This document shows, piece by piece, positions 16,255 to 24,863 of a DNA stretch of 34,676 nucleotides. How positions within the stretch are numbered: the stretch's first letter is position 1; every line of letters begins with the position of its first letter. Location: the NCBI GenBank assembly GCA_030430325.1, contig JAUIFR010000008.1:1-34676 (forward strand). The letters are read 5' to 3'. The stretch comes from Bacteroidia bacterium. Lineage in GTDB: Bacteria; Bacteroidota; Bacteroidia; Cytophagales; Cyclobacteriaceae. The notes under the pieces are model-generated. The model was given only the letters and a program-made list of their open reading frames with translations. It did not search any database and was not told where the DNA came from. Made by a program: the position numbers and the translations under genes.

Positions 16255-19200
16255 ATTATTCCTAGCAATAGTAGCAAAACAATGGTTGTAATAATCCAAA
16301 CCCACGCATTATCCTCATTTTTTGAAATGGGTTTTGCATCTCCTATAAAGGTGAAGCTTGCCCAATAATAAGGGTGGCTCTTGCGCTCATGATTTGACCG
16401 TATAAATTGGCGTTTTGCATTAGCAAGCGCCCTATCTTTATTCATTCTTTGAGATAGATTGCTGTAAAATGCTCGCATAATGTCAACACTTGCTAAGTCA
16501 TCTGTTTTCCAAAGCGTTTGAACCACACTTTGGCTGCCTGCTTGGATAAAACTTCGTGCAATACTCATCACTCCTTCGCCACGAATAAGCTTACCTTTAC
16601 CAGTTTCGCAAGCGCTAAGCACTACTAGCTCAGCAGGAATTAATGTGTTATAAATTTCATGAGCATAGAGCTTGCCGTCATCCTTATTTGTTTTCGAAAG
16701 GTTCATTTTTGATAATAATGGGTTTTCATGGGCATCTGCATGAGAAGCGATATGTACAATCCTATAATTTGGTGCTAATTTTTTGAAATTCAATTCATTA
16801 GCCTGATCACCAAATAAAAACTCACCACTAAAGTATTGTGCTATTGCCTGAACTTCTAATTGCACACCTGGTAGCTCAATAAGATCTTGATCTCGAAGTG
16901 TACTTAATGATCCACGACTAATAAATTGTGAATTTTTTGTTTTTTGGGAATAACTTGGGGCAAATGCAATGCATTCATCACTATATTGAGTCGATTTTTT
17001 ATTATTATTTGAGGCAAAAAGAAGTGTTGAGGAATAGGCATAGCTAAAGTCAGATTTATAAAGAAGGTAGGGCAATTCACTAAACTTATCAGCAGAGTTA
17101 GGTTGCTCTGTTAAAACCTCAAATGGAAGCTTCATTAGTTCACCATCTGGAATGATAATCATTTCTTTGCTAATTTCTTTGGGAATTAGATTTCGATAAA
17201 GCTGATAAGAAATATTAGCAAACCATTGAATATCTTTTCGATAACTAGAAGAAAATGGCTCTTGATTTATATACGACACTAATTGATTTGCACTTTTTTT
17301 AATGCTATCCGCTTGATCTAGCTTAAAAAGAGTAAATGTTTTTTTTGATATATAAAACAAATAAATATTACTTTTTCCCACAAAATACTCCAGTACAGCA
17401 ATATCATCATGAATAAAATTTTGTATTAATTGAATATCAGCAAATTGCTTTCTATACTTTAACTCATAATACTTAGGGTACTTTTGTTCAATTTTTTTTA
17501 TATGTAACGCTAGTTTCTCCTCTGCTCTAAACAATTTTTTATGAATTTCTTCTTTTTTTGAGCCTAAACTATCATTAATTGATTCATAATAAGCCTTTTT
17601 ATGATGAGCAATCTCCTTTTTTAGTTCTAATTCTGAATTAATTAACTCCCTGGGTACCTTACCAATAGATTTGGCATGCGCATCATTGATGTCCTGTAAT
17701 AGCATAAAGGCCTTACTTTGTTCAGCAAATTGGAATGCCTGATGCAAATAAATTTTATCCTTAGTTTGTTGAAATAGAAGATAACAGGCTTCAATTGCTT
17801 GTTCAAAAATTGCCGCAGTAGATCTATTTAATTGAATAATTCCGTCATTAGAATAAGTATAACGGCTCTTGTCCACCAATTTTGTATATAATTTATATGT
17901 ATTTAAGGCTACTTTGAGATGAAAAATACTGTTACTTTCTCCAAAGTAAGTTTTATAGGCTTCAGCTTTGGAACTCAAAAGTTCCAAAGCTCTATTTGAA
18001 AGCTTTATTTGGGGCAATGTTGGGTTATCATACAAAGTTGTCGGGCTAAACCCATAACTAATACATTTTAGGGCTTCTTGGTAGTTTTTAAGTGATTTAT
18101 CCCAAACCTTCAGTTTTAATTCCGTATTTGCTAACCGGAGATAAATTCCACTAAGAGTTACATTTTGTTCATATTCCTTATTATGAATTTCAAATGTTTT
18201 CAAAAAATAAAATTGAGCTGAGTCATACCAACCATTTCTAAAATGAAAGTCCCCTAAACTTCGATAACTATATGAAGTTTTTAGATGATGTTTACCAAAA
18301 AGTTGTATATGCTTACTCAAAGCACTAATAAATAAATGATGCGCCTTTATAATCTTACCTTGCATTTCAAAGCAACGTGCTTGTCCCCTTAAAAGCATTG
18401 GATAAAATGGGTGTATTCCATCATAATAAGTGTCCCATATGTTTTGTGCTCTATGATGATATTGAATTGCTTTTTTGTATTGTTCTAACTGAAAATAGCA
18501 AAACCCCATATTCATCCAGTTCTCAGCCAATTTTGGGTGTGTAAGTCCAAATATTTGCTTCAAAATAAAAGAGGCTTGTTTAAAATAGTTTAAAGATTTT
18601 ATGTAATCCCCTTTAAAATAATAATAGTAAGCAAAATCACTAAATGAACCCGCCAAATCCGGGTGTGGGTGTTCATACAACCCTTTTCTCAGCTTCATTG
18701 CTTTGTCATAATAGCTGAACATTTTTTCTTCATCCCCAGACTGAAAGTGATAATACCCTAAATCATGATAGGTGGTTGCTAAATGTTGATCAGCATTAGT
18801 ATGATTATTTAATATATTTAATGATTTATCCAAATAATTTTTTGCAGAATCAAAATTAACAGTTTGAGTATAATAGCTACCTATCAAGCGAAGTGTATTA
18901 GCAGTTTCTAAACCTGTTGAACAATTTTGATAAAATTCAAGCGCCCGATAAAGGTATCCAACAGCATTACTATCCAAATTTCTCATTAAAACTTTGCCGA
19001 TTTGTTGATCAACTTTGGCTCTTAGCTCTATATCTAACTTAAATGAATCAACAAGTGATTTTGATTTCATTGCATATTGTTCTGCACCTTTATAGTCACC
19101 ACAAACAAACTTGAGATCACTAATGTTAACCATACATTCAGTCTGGGTTTTATAATGGCGTTCTTCTTGCGCTTGATTTAATGCCTTTAGGTAAAGAGAT

Positions 19201-19334
19201 AGAGCATCACTGAAATTTAAGAGGATTCTATGTGAGTCTGCTTTCTCAATAATTAAATTTAATGAAGTATGATTTTGAAGTGCAAATACATTCTTACATG
19301 AAAATATAAAAACTAAAACGTACAGTATTTTCAA
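16167..19334 (-). CDS. TPR-CHAT protein (caspase-like peptidase) with signal peptide and C-terminal membrane anchor
   Basis: 1055 residues. A signal peptide (MKILYVLVFIFSCKNVFA) is followed by about ten TPR units over residues 25-430, many of the TPR_12 style with YYHFQSGDEEKMFSYYDKAM and NWMNMGFCYFQLEQYKKAIQ. A coiled-coil stretch (KKEEIHKKLFRAEEKL) precedes the CHAT domain, about 750-1000. The Cys-His pair is H865 in HIASHAD and C909 in VVLSACETG. A helix near residues 1017-1036 (VWIITTIVLLLLLGII) anchors the C-terminus, leaving a short basic tail. Known CHAT proteins are caspase-fold cysteine peptidases. The gene just upstream encodes a small RiPP-like peptide, a possible partner. The 3' end overlaps the M28 gene by 88 bp. 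Confidence 0.9.
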   Translation of the reverse strand: MKILYVLVFIFSCKNVFALQNHTSLNLIIEKADSHRILLNFSDALSLYLKALNQAQEERHYKTQTECMVNISDLKFVCGDYKGAEQYAMKSKSLVDSFKLDIELRAKVDQQIGKVLMRNLDSNAVGYLYRALEFYQNCSTGLETANTLRLIGSYYTQTVNFDSAKNYLDKSLNILNNHTNADQHLATTYHDLGYYHFQSGDEEKMFSYYDKAMKLRKGLYEHPHPDLAGSFSDFAYYYYFKGDYIKSLNYFKQASFILKQIFGLTHPKLAENWMNMGFCYFQLEQYKKAIQYHHRAQNIWDTYYDGIHPFYPMLLRGQARCFEMQGKIIKAHHLFISALSKHIQLFGKHHLKTSYSYRSLGDFHFRNGWYDSAQFYFLKTFEIHNKEYEQNVTLSGIYLRLANTELKLKVWDKSLKNYQEALKCISYGFSPTTLYDNPTLPQIKLSNRALELLSSKAEAYKTYFGESNSIFHLKVALNTYKLYTKLVDKSRYTYSNDGIIQLNRSTAAIFEQAIEACYLLFQQTKDKIYLHQAFQFAEQSKAFMLLQDINDAHAKSIGKVPRELINSELELKKEIAHHKKAYYESINDSLGSKKEEIHKKLFRAEEKLALHIKKIEQKYPKYYELKYRKQFADIQLIQNFIHDDIAVLEYFVGKSNIYLFYISKKTFTLFKLDQADSIKKSANQLVSYINQEPFSSSYRKDIQWFANISYQLYRNLIPKEISKEMIIIPDGELMKLPFEVLTEQPNSADKFSELPYLLYKSDFSYAYSSTLLFASNNNKKSTQYSDECIAFAPSYSQKTKNSQFISRGSLSTLRDQDLIELPGVQLEVQAIAQYFSGEFLFGDQANELNFKKLAPNYRIVHIASHADAHENPLLSKMNLSKTNKDDGKLYAHEIYNTLIPAELVVLSACETGKGKLIRGEGVMSIARSFIQAGSQSVVQTLWKTDDLASVDIMRAFYSNLSQRMNKDRALANAKRQFIRSNHERKSHPYYWASFTFIGDAKPISKNEDNAWVWIITTIVLLLLLGIIYSHRQLPPAINSSFKLVFKKKFLISSSD

Positions 19335-19354
19335 AACTTCGAGATTGATTATAT

Positions 19355-19401
19355 AAGAAATAAAGAGGTTCCCTGAAAAGCAAGCTACCTCTTTATTTCT
19401 T
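19355..19401 (-). terminator. Strong hairpin between peptide gene and CHAT gene
   Basis: AAGAAATAAAGAGGT (19355-19369) and ACCTCTTTATTTCTT (19387-19401) are perfect 15-bp complements around a 17-nt loop. It lies 20 bp after the peptide stop and 20 bp before the CHAT start. It could terminate most transcripts, giving more peptide than CHAT protein, or protect the peptide mRNA end. Confidence 0.72.
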
Positions 19402-19421
19402 TACTTTAATTAATTAATATT

Positions 19422-19556
19422 TTAGAATGAATTCTCTTCCGTCGGATTAAACATCTTACCACTACTTGTAACGCACCCACTAACAACCTTATCTTTTTTC
19501 ACAACGGTAACAAAACTTTTCAACGCTAGCTTTTCTAATTTTACTTTCGCTTTCAT
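19422..19556 (-). CDS. 44-residue RiPP-precursor-like peptide (SFVT leader type)
   Basis: A short minus-strand frame with ATG at 19556 and TAA at 19422-19424. It starts MKAKVKLEKLALKSFVTVVK and ends with MFNPTEENSF. The leader pattern, basic start, L-x-x-L-x-L-K-SFVT, resembles leaders of Bacteroidota ribosomal peptides of the pinensin lanthipeptide family. The C-terminal half (VVSGCVTSSG and on) has one Cys, three Ser after the leader and two Thr, candidate modification sites. No dehydratase, cyclase, transporter or maturase is in the window, and the single Cys allows at most one thioether. The only linked gene is the TPR-CHAT gene, 87 bp downstream on the same strand. The reading frame is certain; coding status and class are inference. 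Confidence 0.62.
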   Translation of the reverse strand: MKAKVKLEKLALKSFVTVVKKDKVVSGCVTSSGKMFNPTEENSF

Positions 19557-19891
19557 ATCTATAAAATTTAAGTTAAAAAATTAATAAACTCGCTTAATTC
19601 AGCACCAAATACGCTCAAATTCAAAAAATATCAGCTTTTTTCAACAAATTCTGCAAAATATATTGAAACTATTAAGCGCTAAGTACTTATGAGTTGATTT
19701 GCTTCTGAGTGGAACGATGTCAAAAAAGACACTCGTGAATAATTAACAATAATGCACGGCTTCTCTTCGTAACTTTCTCAATGTTAGCATTAAAATTTAA
19801 AATGTCAAGTTTTTTGTAAACAAAATTCATCAAGACATCATTTACCTGTTAACCAACTTAGTACACATGTTTTAACTTAAATTTAATCACA
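19557..19891. other. 335-bp divergent intergenic region
   Basis: This region separates the peptide gene (minus) from the YadA-head gene (plus) and should carry both promoters, though no clean TAnnTTTG pair was found. It contains one dispersed-repeat copy at 19647-19668. I see no further gene; a 15-codon minus-strand frame near 19740-19785 is too short to support. Confidence 0.6.
19647..19668 (+). repeat. Dispersed palindromic repeat, one-arm form (copy 5)
   Basis: TTCTGCAAAATATATTGAAA matches the consensus. It is the only copy in a divergent gap, about 90 bp upstream of the peptide gene start. Confidence 0.6.
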
Positions 19892-22024
19892 ATGAAACAT
19901 TTAAGACCAATCACCTTTTTATGTTTAACCCTTTTAGCCATGCATAGCAATGCACAATGGCAAGATCAGGGCGGCACTATTGTCACGAAAGATAATGTCC
20001 GTATCAATAGCCCTCATGGAGATGGGCTACTAAGAATTCATGATACGGAGAATAATAATATGTTGCTCATCGGAACAGATGAACAAGATAAATCATTTAT
20101 TCGCCTACGACCTTCGTTAGGAGTCGGTCTGGCAATTACTAACAACGGTGATGATGAAGCCATATTTGTAACAGCCTTGGAAGGAAATGTAGGTATCGGG
20201 ACCAAAGCGCCTATCTACCCATTTCATGTGGCAAAAAACGCCTACTTTGCCCAAGATATCTTTGGGGATGGCGTAATGAGTTTTAGAAATAGTGCTGATA
20301 ATGTTGCGCTATTGAAATTAGATTATGACAAATTTTCACTTGCACTTGGTTATGGGGCTAACGCGAATGCTAATTACTCAACCGCATTTGGCAAGTACGC
20401 CAAAGCAAATGGGAATATTTCAACAGCAATGGGTTATAACACACAAGCAAATGGTTATACTTCGACAGCTATGGGCTATGAAAGTAAAGCCAATGGAAGT
20501 TATGCATTAGCATCAGGTAGAGGCACAGAAGCGGCTGGAAATTATGCTACTACTATGGGTTATTTTACAGCAGCAAATAGCCAAAGTAGTTTAGCAATTG
20601 GTAGGTTCAATATTGGAAATGGTAATTTAACAAATTGGGTAGAGACAGATCCTCTGTTTGAAATAGGAAATGGTACTAGCGTAAATAATCGAAGTAATGC
20701 CCTAACCATTTATAAAAATGGCAATGCACTTCTAAATGGCGACTTGGAGCTCAGTACAACTCATGTTATGCAATTTAATCATGGTAATTTTGAGAAAACA
20801 CAGTTTTTTCCAGATACTAATCACAAACTCCGACTAAAAGCTAAGGATGGATGGGGGCCAGGATATTGGGATGTACTTACGATTGATGCGAGTAATGATA
20901 AAAATTATTTGGGAATTGCTACCTCAAACCCATCTGCAAACCTTCATGTAAAGGGAAGTGTTCGATTGGAGCAGCTGAGTGGGCAGGGCGATTACCTTGC
21001 GATTGATGCAAATGGCTATGTGACCCGAACCAACTTGCAAGGTGGAGGTGGAAATTGGCAGCAAGCTGGCAACAACTTGTATTATACAAATGGAAATGTT
21101 GGCATTGGCACAAGTAATCCCTATCAAAAATTAATGGTAAATGGCAATGCGCAAATAAATGGAGAATTAATTCTTGATAATGACCTCGGGGGTAACTTGC
21201 ATTTTTCAAATGGATTAAATAGAGTATATGTAAAATCACTCGATGAACACAAACTTAGCTTCCAAGGAAAAGACGGGTGGGGACCTGGTACATGGGATGT
21301 ACTTACAATTGATTTTGATAATGGCTCAGAGGCTGTAGGTATTAATCGAGTTAACCCCTATTATGAGCTTGATGTAAATGGCATTGTAAGAGCCAATACA
21401 TTTACGTATAATTCCGATAAAAGGTTTAAGAAGAATATAAAAGACCTTGGTGGTAGTTTAGAAAAAATAAATGCACTTAGTGGTGTTTCATACCAATTTA
21501 ATCAAAATCAACATCCCGATGCTAAATTTAGCAGCCGTGAGCAAATTGGGTTTATCGCTCAAGATGTACAAAAAGTGCTTCCAGAGCTCGTTTATGAAGA
21601 TGGAGAAGGGTATTTATCAGTCGACTATATTTCTGTGATTCCAGTTTTAGTAGAAGCAATTAAGGAGCAACAAAAACTCATTGAAGCACAAAATAGCAAG
21701 TTAGATGCTTTGCAAACTAGTAGTAACCTTAAAGTGGGTCAAGAGGAATTAGTACTTCCACAAAAACTTACATTAAAGCAAAACAAACCCAATCCATTTA
21801 ATGAGCAAACAGAGATTAGCTTTTATGTGCCAGAACATATAAAAGATGCCACATTATACATTTATAATATGAATGGTGAGCAATTAGAAAAATTAAGCAT
21901 TGAGCAACGCGGTGCTGGTAGTATTTCGATCAGCGCTGGGCAACTCAATGCCGGGATTTATCTCTACACACTCATTGCCGATGGGCAAGAAGTAGGTGTT
22001 AAAAAGATGATTCTGACACGATAA
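19892..22024 (+). CDS. T9SS surface protein with YadA-like head repeats and S74 intramolecular chaperone
   Basis: 710 residues. The signal peptide ends SNA-Q. Residues about 147-240 carry 14-residue YadA-head repeats of the form xSTAMGYxxxANGx. Two related blocks follow, each with KDGWGPG-(Y/T)-WDVLTID (about residues 318 and 460) and an N-x-GIGT-x-NP turn motif. Residues about 508-590 are an S74 chaperone domain, starting SDKRFKKNIKDLGGSLEKIN and including QIGFIAQDVQKVLPELV, followed by a coiled coil (LVEAIKEQQKLIEAQNSKL). The end (about 624-710) is a type A T9SS sorting domain with KQNKPNPFNEQTEISFYVP and GIYLYTL. It is probably a trimeric adhesin or surface fibre. Cleavage before the S74 domain, if active, would separate the head from the sorting domain. 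Confidence 0.88.
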   Translation: MKHLRPITFLCLTLLAMHSNAQWQDQGGTIVTKDNVRINSPHGDGLLRIHDTENNNMLLIGTDEQDKSFIRLRPSLGVGLAITNNGDDEAIFVTALEGNVGIGTKAPIYPFHVAKNAYFAQDIFGDGVMSFRNSADNVALLKLDYDKFSLALGYGANANANYSTAFGKYAKANGNISTAMGYNTQANGYTSTAMGYESKANGSYALASGRGTEAAGNYATTMGYFTAANSQSSLAIGRFNIGNGNLTNWVETDPLFEIGNGTSVNNRSNALTIYKNGNALLNGDLELSTTHVMQFNHGNFEKTQFFPDTNHKLRLKAKDGWGPGYWDVLTIDASNDKNYLGIATSNPSANLHVKGSVRLEQLSGQGDYLAIDANGYVTRTNLQGGGGNWQQAGNNLYYTNGNVGIGTSNPYQKLMVNGNAQINGELILDNDLGGNLHFSNGLNRVYVKSLDEHKLSFQGKDGWGPGTWDVLTIDFDNGSEAVGINRVNPYYELDVNGIVRANTFTYNSDKRFKKNIKDLGGSLEKINALSGVSYQFNQNQHPDAKFSSREQIGFIAQDVQKVLPELVYEDGEGYLSVDYISVIPVLVEAIKEQQKLIEAQNSKLDALQTSSNLKVGQEELVLPQKLTLKQNKPNPFNEQTEISFYVPEHIKDATLYIYNMNGEQLEKLSIEQRGAGSISISAGQLNAGIYLYTLIADGQEVGVKKMILTR
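20334..20612 (+). repeat. In-frame 42-bp YadA-head repeats
   Basis: About six degenerate 42-bp units encode 14-residue repeats with S-x-A-x-G at one end and A-x-G/A-N at the other, forming the left-handed beta-roll of YadA-type heads. DNA similarity is clearest between the units around 20390-20515. Confidence 0.75.
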
Positions 22025-22056
22025 TTCCAGATTCGTCAGTTAGTTGGTTCTGACGC

Positions 22057-22081
22057 AAGGCTACCCCATTTGGGTAGCCTT
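22057..22081 (+). terminator. Intrinsic terminator after the YadA-head gene
   Basis: AAGGCTACCC / GGGTAGCCTT is a perfect stem with a 5-nt loop, followed by ATTCTTTGTT. A smaller hairpin (CGTCAG / CTGACG, 22034-22055) precedes it. Confidence 0.85.
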
Positions 22082-22220
22082 ATTCTTTGTTAAACGTTCT
22101 TAAAAATCGAATGATTTTGAATGCTACACAGTTTAGGCATTACTGCTGCTCGTAAACATGATTATGAATTTACCTCAGTTCGAGATTAATTTTGTATAAC
22201 AAAATTAGAATAGTGCAATT

Positions 22221-22360
22221 TGGGTTAGACTACCAAGGCGGAAGCCGGAGGTACCGACCGTAGGTCTTGGCGGCCGCCCTTAGGGTGGGTCTGCTGAAAG
22301 CAGACGGGAGCCGCAAGCAGCCCGGCCTGGGCGATGCAAAGCATTGACCAGGTAACCCCC
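22221..22360 (+). ncRNA. GC-rich multi-hairpin element, candidate structured RNA or DNA repeat
   Basis: About 140 nt of markedly GC-rich sequence in AT-rich surroundings, closed by GGGTTA (22222-22227) and TAACCC (22353-22358). Inside are CCAAG/CTTGG (22233-22237 with 22266-22270) enclosing GACC-GTA-GGTC, GGCCG/CGGCC (22272-22276 with 22323-22327) enclosing GTCTGC-TGAAA-GCAGAC, and CCTGG/CCAGG (22326-22330 with 22348-22352) enclosing ATGC-AAA-GCAT. The strand is not determinable. I do not recognise it as a known RNA. It may instead be a REP-like mobile element. No protein frame fits. Confidence 0.5.
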
Positions 22361-22414
22361 AAATAAAAAAATACTATAAATTTCATGCAATTTTTCTAGA
22401 TTAGCCATCTAAAA

Positions 22415-22440
22415 TGAATATAATTAGCAAAATATATTCA
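22415..22440. repeat. Dispersed palindromic repeat, full form (copy 6)
   Basis: Ends TGAATATA and TATATTCA are exact complements around ATTAGCAAAA. It differs from a perfect 26-bp palindrome at two central positions. Confidence 0.65.
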
Positions 22441-22634
22441 AAAATACAGTAAAAGTAAAGCATTAATAATTAGCACAAATTTAAAACTTAATAGAGCTTT
22501 AAAAAACTAAAGTCAGGCATTTCAATTAAAATATTACCAAATAAAAAATGTCAGAATAAAATTACAAACCATTATTTATCAAATATATAAAGCAAGAATA
22601 TGTATAAAGGCGGATAGTCATTATAAATTAAATT

Positions 22635-22656
22635 AATTCTGCAAAAATCATTGAAA
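22635..22656 (+). repeat. Dispersed palindromic repeat, one-arm form (copy 7)
   Basis: TTCTGCAAAAATCATTGAAA, two differences from the consensus, ends 2 bp from the stop codon of the hydroxylase gene. Confidence 0.5.
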
Positions 22657-22658
22657 AT

Positions 22659-23546
22659 CTATCTCCCAAAACGCAATGGATATACAACTTGCTGCCAAAA
22701 TGTTTTAGGAAAATTTTGATCATTTTCAAACCCCAACTCAATATCACGACCGTCATTCGGCATATAATTTGTGCTAAACAAATAGTCCCACAGGCTCAGG
22801 CTAATACCAAAATTCACCCCATATTGATGACATTGAGGTAAGTCATAGGCATGATGCCAGATGTGCATTTTTGGATTATTGATAATATATTTTAAAGGCC
22901 CGTAAGTCAATGGAATATTGGCATGGTTAAGATGACCAATGGCCGTTGTAACTATGTGTAAAAAAAATAAATCATGTATGCTAAAGCCGATCATTGAAAA
23001 TGGGATGAATAATGCGCATTTATAAATGATGGTTTCCATCCAATGAAAGCGCAAATGTGCTGCAAACCCCATCTTTTTTACCGAATGATGCACCTTGTGA
23101 AACTCCCAAAGCAAGGGTACTCTGTGCAAAAGCCTATGCGTATTCCACTGTATAAAATCAGCCAGCAGAAACATCAGTGCAAACTGCAACCACACCGGCC
23201 AAGATGCAATATTGATAGCCACACTATTCTCTAATCCAAAAAGTGCCAAAAAATCCTTAAATGCCTGCACTCCTACATTTGACAAAGCATTATAACCAAT
23301 TAACGAAAACAAAAAATAATTGAAGAACATATAAAAGGCATCGAGCCAAAAATCTTGTCGAATAATAGGTTGCTTTTTGCGCCAAGGAATTAATATCTCT
23401 AACCCCCACACAAACAAAGATATTCCAATTAACCAATAGAAATAATTTTGCCAATGTAGCGTAGTAATTTCGCTCCATAAGTACTGAAAATAACCAGTAT
23501 AGGATGAAACAATGATTTCTTTATAAGCATTTATTTGTACTAGCAT
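22659..23546 (-). CDS. Sterol desaturase / fatty-acid hydroxylase family membrane enzyme
   Basis: A di-iron membrane oxygenase of 295 residues. Hydrophobic helices lie near residues 36-55, 68-88, 117-133 and 178-200. The histidine boxes are H137/H141 (NTHRLLH), H150-x2-H153-H154 (EFHKVHHS), a HLNHAN element near 205 and H228-x2-H231-H232 (HIWHHAY), matching the family's HxxxH, HxxHH and late HxxHH pattern. The substrate (fatty acid, sterol, carotenoid or ether lipid) cannot be told from sequence. No lipid gene adjoins it; the neighbours are methylmalonyl-CoA epimerase upstream and a non-coding gap downstream. Confidence 0.88.
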   Translation of the reverse strand: MLVQINAYKEIIVSSYTGYFQYLWSEITTLHWQNYFYWLIGISLFVWGLEILIPWRKKQPIIRQDFWLDAFYMFFNYFLFSLIGYNALSNVGVQAFKDFLALFGLENSVAINIASWPVWLQFALMFLLADFIQWNTHRLLHRVPLLWEFHKVHHSVKKMGFAAHLRFHWMETIIYKCALFIPFSMIGFSIHDLFFLHIVTTAIGHLNHANIPLTYGPLKYIINNPKMHIWHHAYDLPQCHQYGVNFGISLSLWDYLFSTNYMPNDGRDIELGFENDQNFPKTFWQQVVYPLRFGR

Positions 23547-23680
23547 GCTTTGTGAGAATTTTAGTCCTCATTAATTATTAACAAATAAACGGGATAATGT
23601 TCAATAATAAGATAAAATTAAATATAAAATTTTAGATGAGGTAGTTCCAAAAAGCTACGAATCAATTAAGATTAAATCGA

Positions 23681-24091
23681 CTAATCCTTAATTTCCTGGC
23701 AAAGTTCCACCAGTACACCATTGGCGCTTCGTGGGTGTAAAAAGCAAACTAATTTATTATCTGCTCCCCGTTTTGGCTCTGGAGAAATCAGCTGAAAACC
23801 ACGCTCTTGCATTCGTTCCATTTCCTGATAGATATTTTTTACATCAAAGGCCATATGATGGATTCCTTCCCCGCGCTTCTCAATGAATTTAGTAATAGGG
23901 CTTTGCTCATTAATTGCAGCCAAAAGTTCGATTTTGCTTTCTCCAATTCGATAAAAAGAAGTCTCAACACCCTCGCTTTCAACAACCTCCCTCTTATATG
24001 GAGTGGCCTGAAATAGCTCGGTAAATTTTTCTTCAGCTTCCCTCAAGTTTTTTACTGCAATACCGATATGCTCAATTTTCTCTAAATTCAT
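23681..24091 (-). CDS. mce: Methylmalonyl-CoA epimerase
   Basis: Interconverts the S and R forms of methylmalonyl-CoA, linking propionate and odd-chain breakdown to succinyl-CoA. 136 residues of the vicinal-oxygen-chelate fold, two beta-alpha-beta-beta-beta units. Expected metal ligands are visible: H8 (IEHIGIAV), E55 (KIELLAA) in the position often Gln or Glu, H79 (EGIHHMAFDV) and E129 (LVELCQ). The GADNKLVCFLHPRSANGVL segment is typical. It is divergent from the histidine phosphatase with 56 bp between starts; mutase genes are not in the window. Confidence 0.93.
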   Translation of the reverse strand: MNLEKIEHIGIAVKNLREAEEKFTELFQATPYKREVVESEGVETSFYRIGESKIELLAAINEQSPITKFIEKRGEGIHHMAFDVKNIYQEMERMQERGFQLISPEPKRGADNKLVCFLHPRSANGVLVELCQEIKD

Positions 24092-24147
24092 GCGTAGTAT
24101 TTTAATTGGGATTAAATATAATTAATTTGCCGGTTTAACCGAACAGT

Positions 24148-24747
24148 ATGATTAAAAATATCTATTTAATTCGCCATGGGCAAACCGACTACAACAAGAA
24201 AAAAATTGTCCAGGGAGGGGGAATAGACAGTGAGCTTAATGTTGTGGGTGTGCAGCAGGCGCTTATGTTTTATGATAAATATAAGAAAATCCCGTTTACC
24301 AAAGTATTTACTTCGGCACTTCAGCGTACGGTTCAATCTGTGCAGGCATTTATAAATGATGGTATTAGCCATACGAAACTTACTGGCCTAAATGAAATTA
24401 ATTGGGGTAATCGAGAGGGTTCAGTTATCAATCAAGAAGAAAATGCGTATTACCTAAATCTGATCCAGCAATGGGAGGCAGGCAATTATCAGCTTGCCAT
24501 TGAGGGTGGAGAAAGTCCAATTGAAGTACAGGAGCGCCTAAAATTGGCCTTGCAAACCATTGAACATGATCCTTCAGAAAACATCCTTGTATGCATGCAC
24601 GGTAGAGCTATGCGTATTTTACTTTGTACGATGTTTCGATATGATTTATCCAAAATGGAAACCTTTAAGCATCAAAACCTATGTTTGTACAAGCTCATTT
24701 ATACTGGATCGATGTATCGATTAGACTACTATGAAGAGCTGGATTAG
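24148..24747 (+). CDS. Histidine phosphatase family protein (phosphoglycerate-mutase-like)
   Basis: A cytosolic phosphatase of 199 residues. Catalytic R9-H10-G11 lies in IYLIRHGQTDYN, followed by VFTSALQRTVQSVQAF, the acid EINWGNREG, EGGESPIEVQERL and the second His in ILVCMHGRAMRILLC. This is the branch-2-like set for small-molecule phosphatases (GpmB/CobC type) rather than glycolytic mutase. The loop VQGGGIDSEL departs from the common QGWxDxxL. The substrate is unknown. It lies upstream of udk, which has its own promoter. Confidence 0.88.
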   Translation: MIKNIYLIRHGQTDYNKKKIVQGGGIDSELNVVGVQQALMFYDKYKKIPFTKVFTSALQRTVQSVQAFINDGISHTKLTGLNEINWGNREGSVINQEENAYYLNLIQQWEAGNYQLAIEGGESPIEVQERLKLALQTIEHDPSENILVCMHGRAMRILLCTMFRYDLSKMETFKHQNLCLYKLIYTGSMYRLDYYEELD

Positions 24748-24863
24748 TTCATAACGGGGCCATCTTCTTTAAAAAATACCATAAAATGAGGTGTTTTAGG
24801 GCAATTAATTAGATTTTAACAAGATTAGTCAAACAGGATATCAACGATATCACTCCAATTACA

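Larger units (their letters stand above)
22025..22658. other. 634-bp non-coding gap between convergent genes
   Basis: Contents in order: two tandem hairpins acting as terminator (22034-22081), a GC-rich structured element (22221-22360), a 26-bp imperfect palindrome (22415-22440) and a one-arm repeat (22635-22656) abutting the hydroxylase stop. The remaining sequence is very AT-rich with no credible coding frame. Confidence 0.75.

Noticed and set aside
22221..22360. Possible integron attC site, because GTTAGAC is near the left end and TAACCCC at the right end
   Set aside because: attC sites need RYYYAAC on the left and GTTRRRY on the right; here the orientation is reversed on both strands, and the internal layout is multi-branched rather than one long imperfect hairpin.
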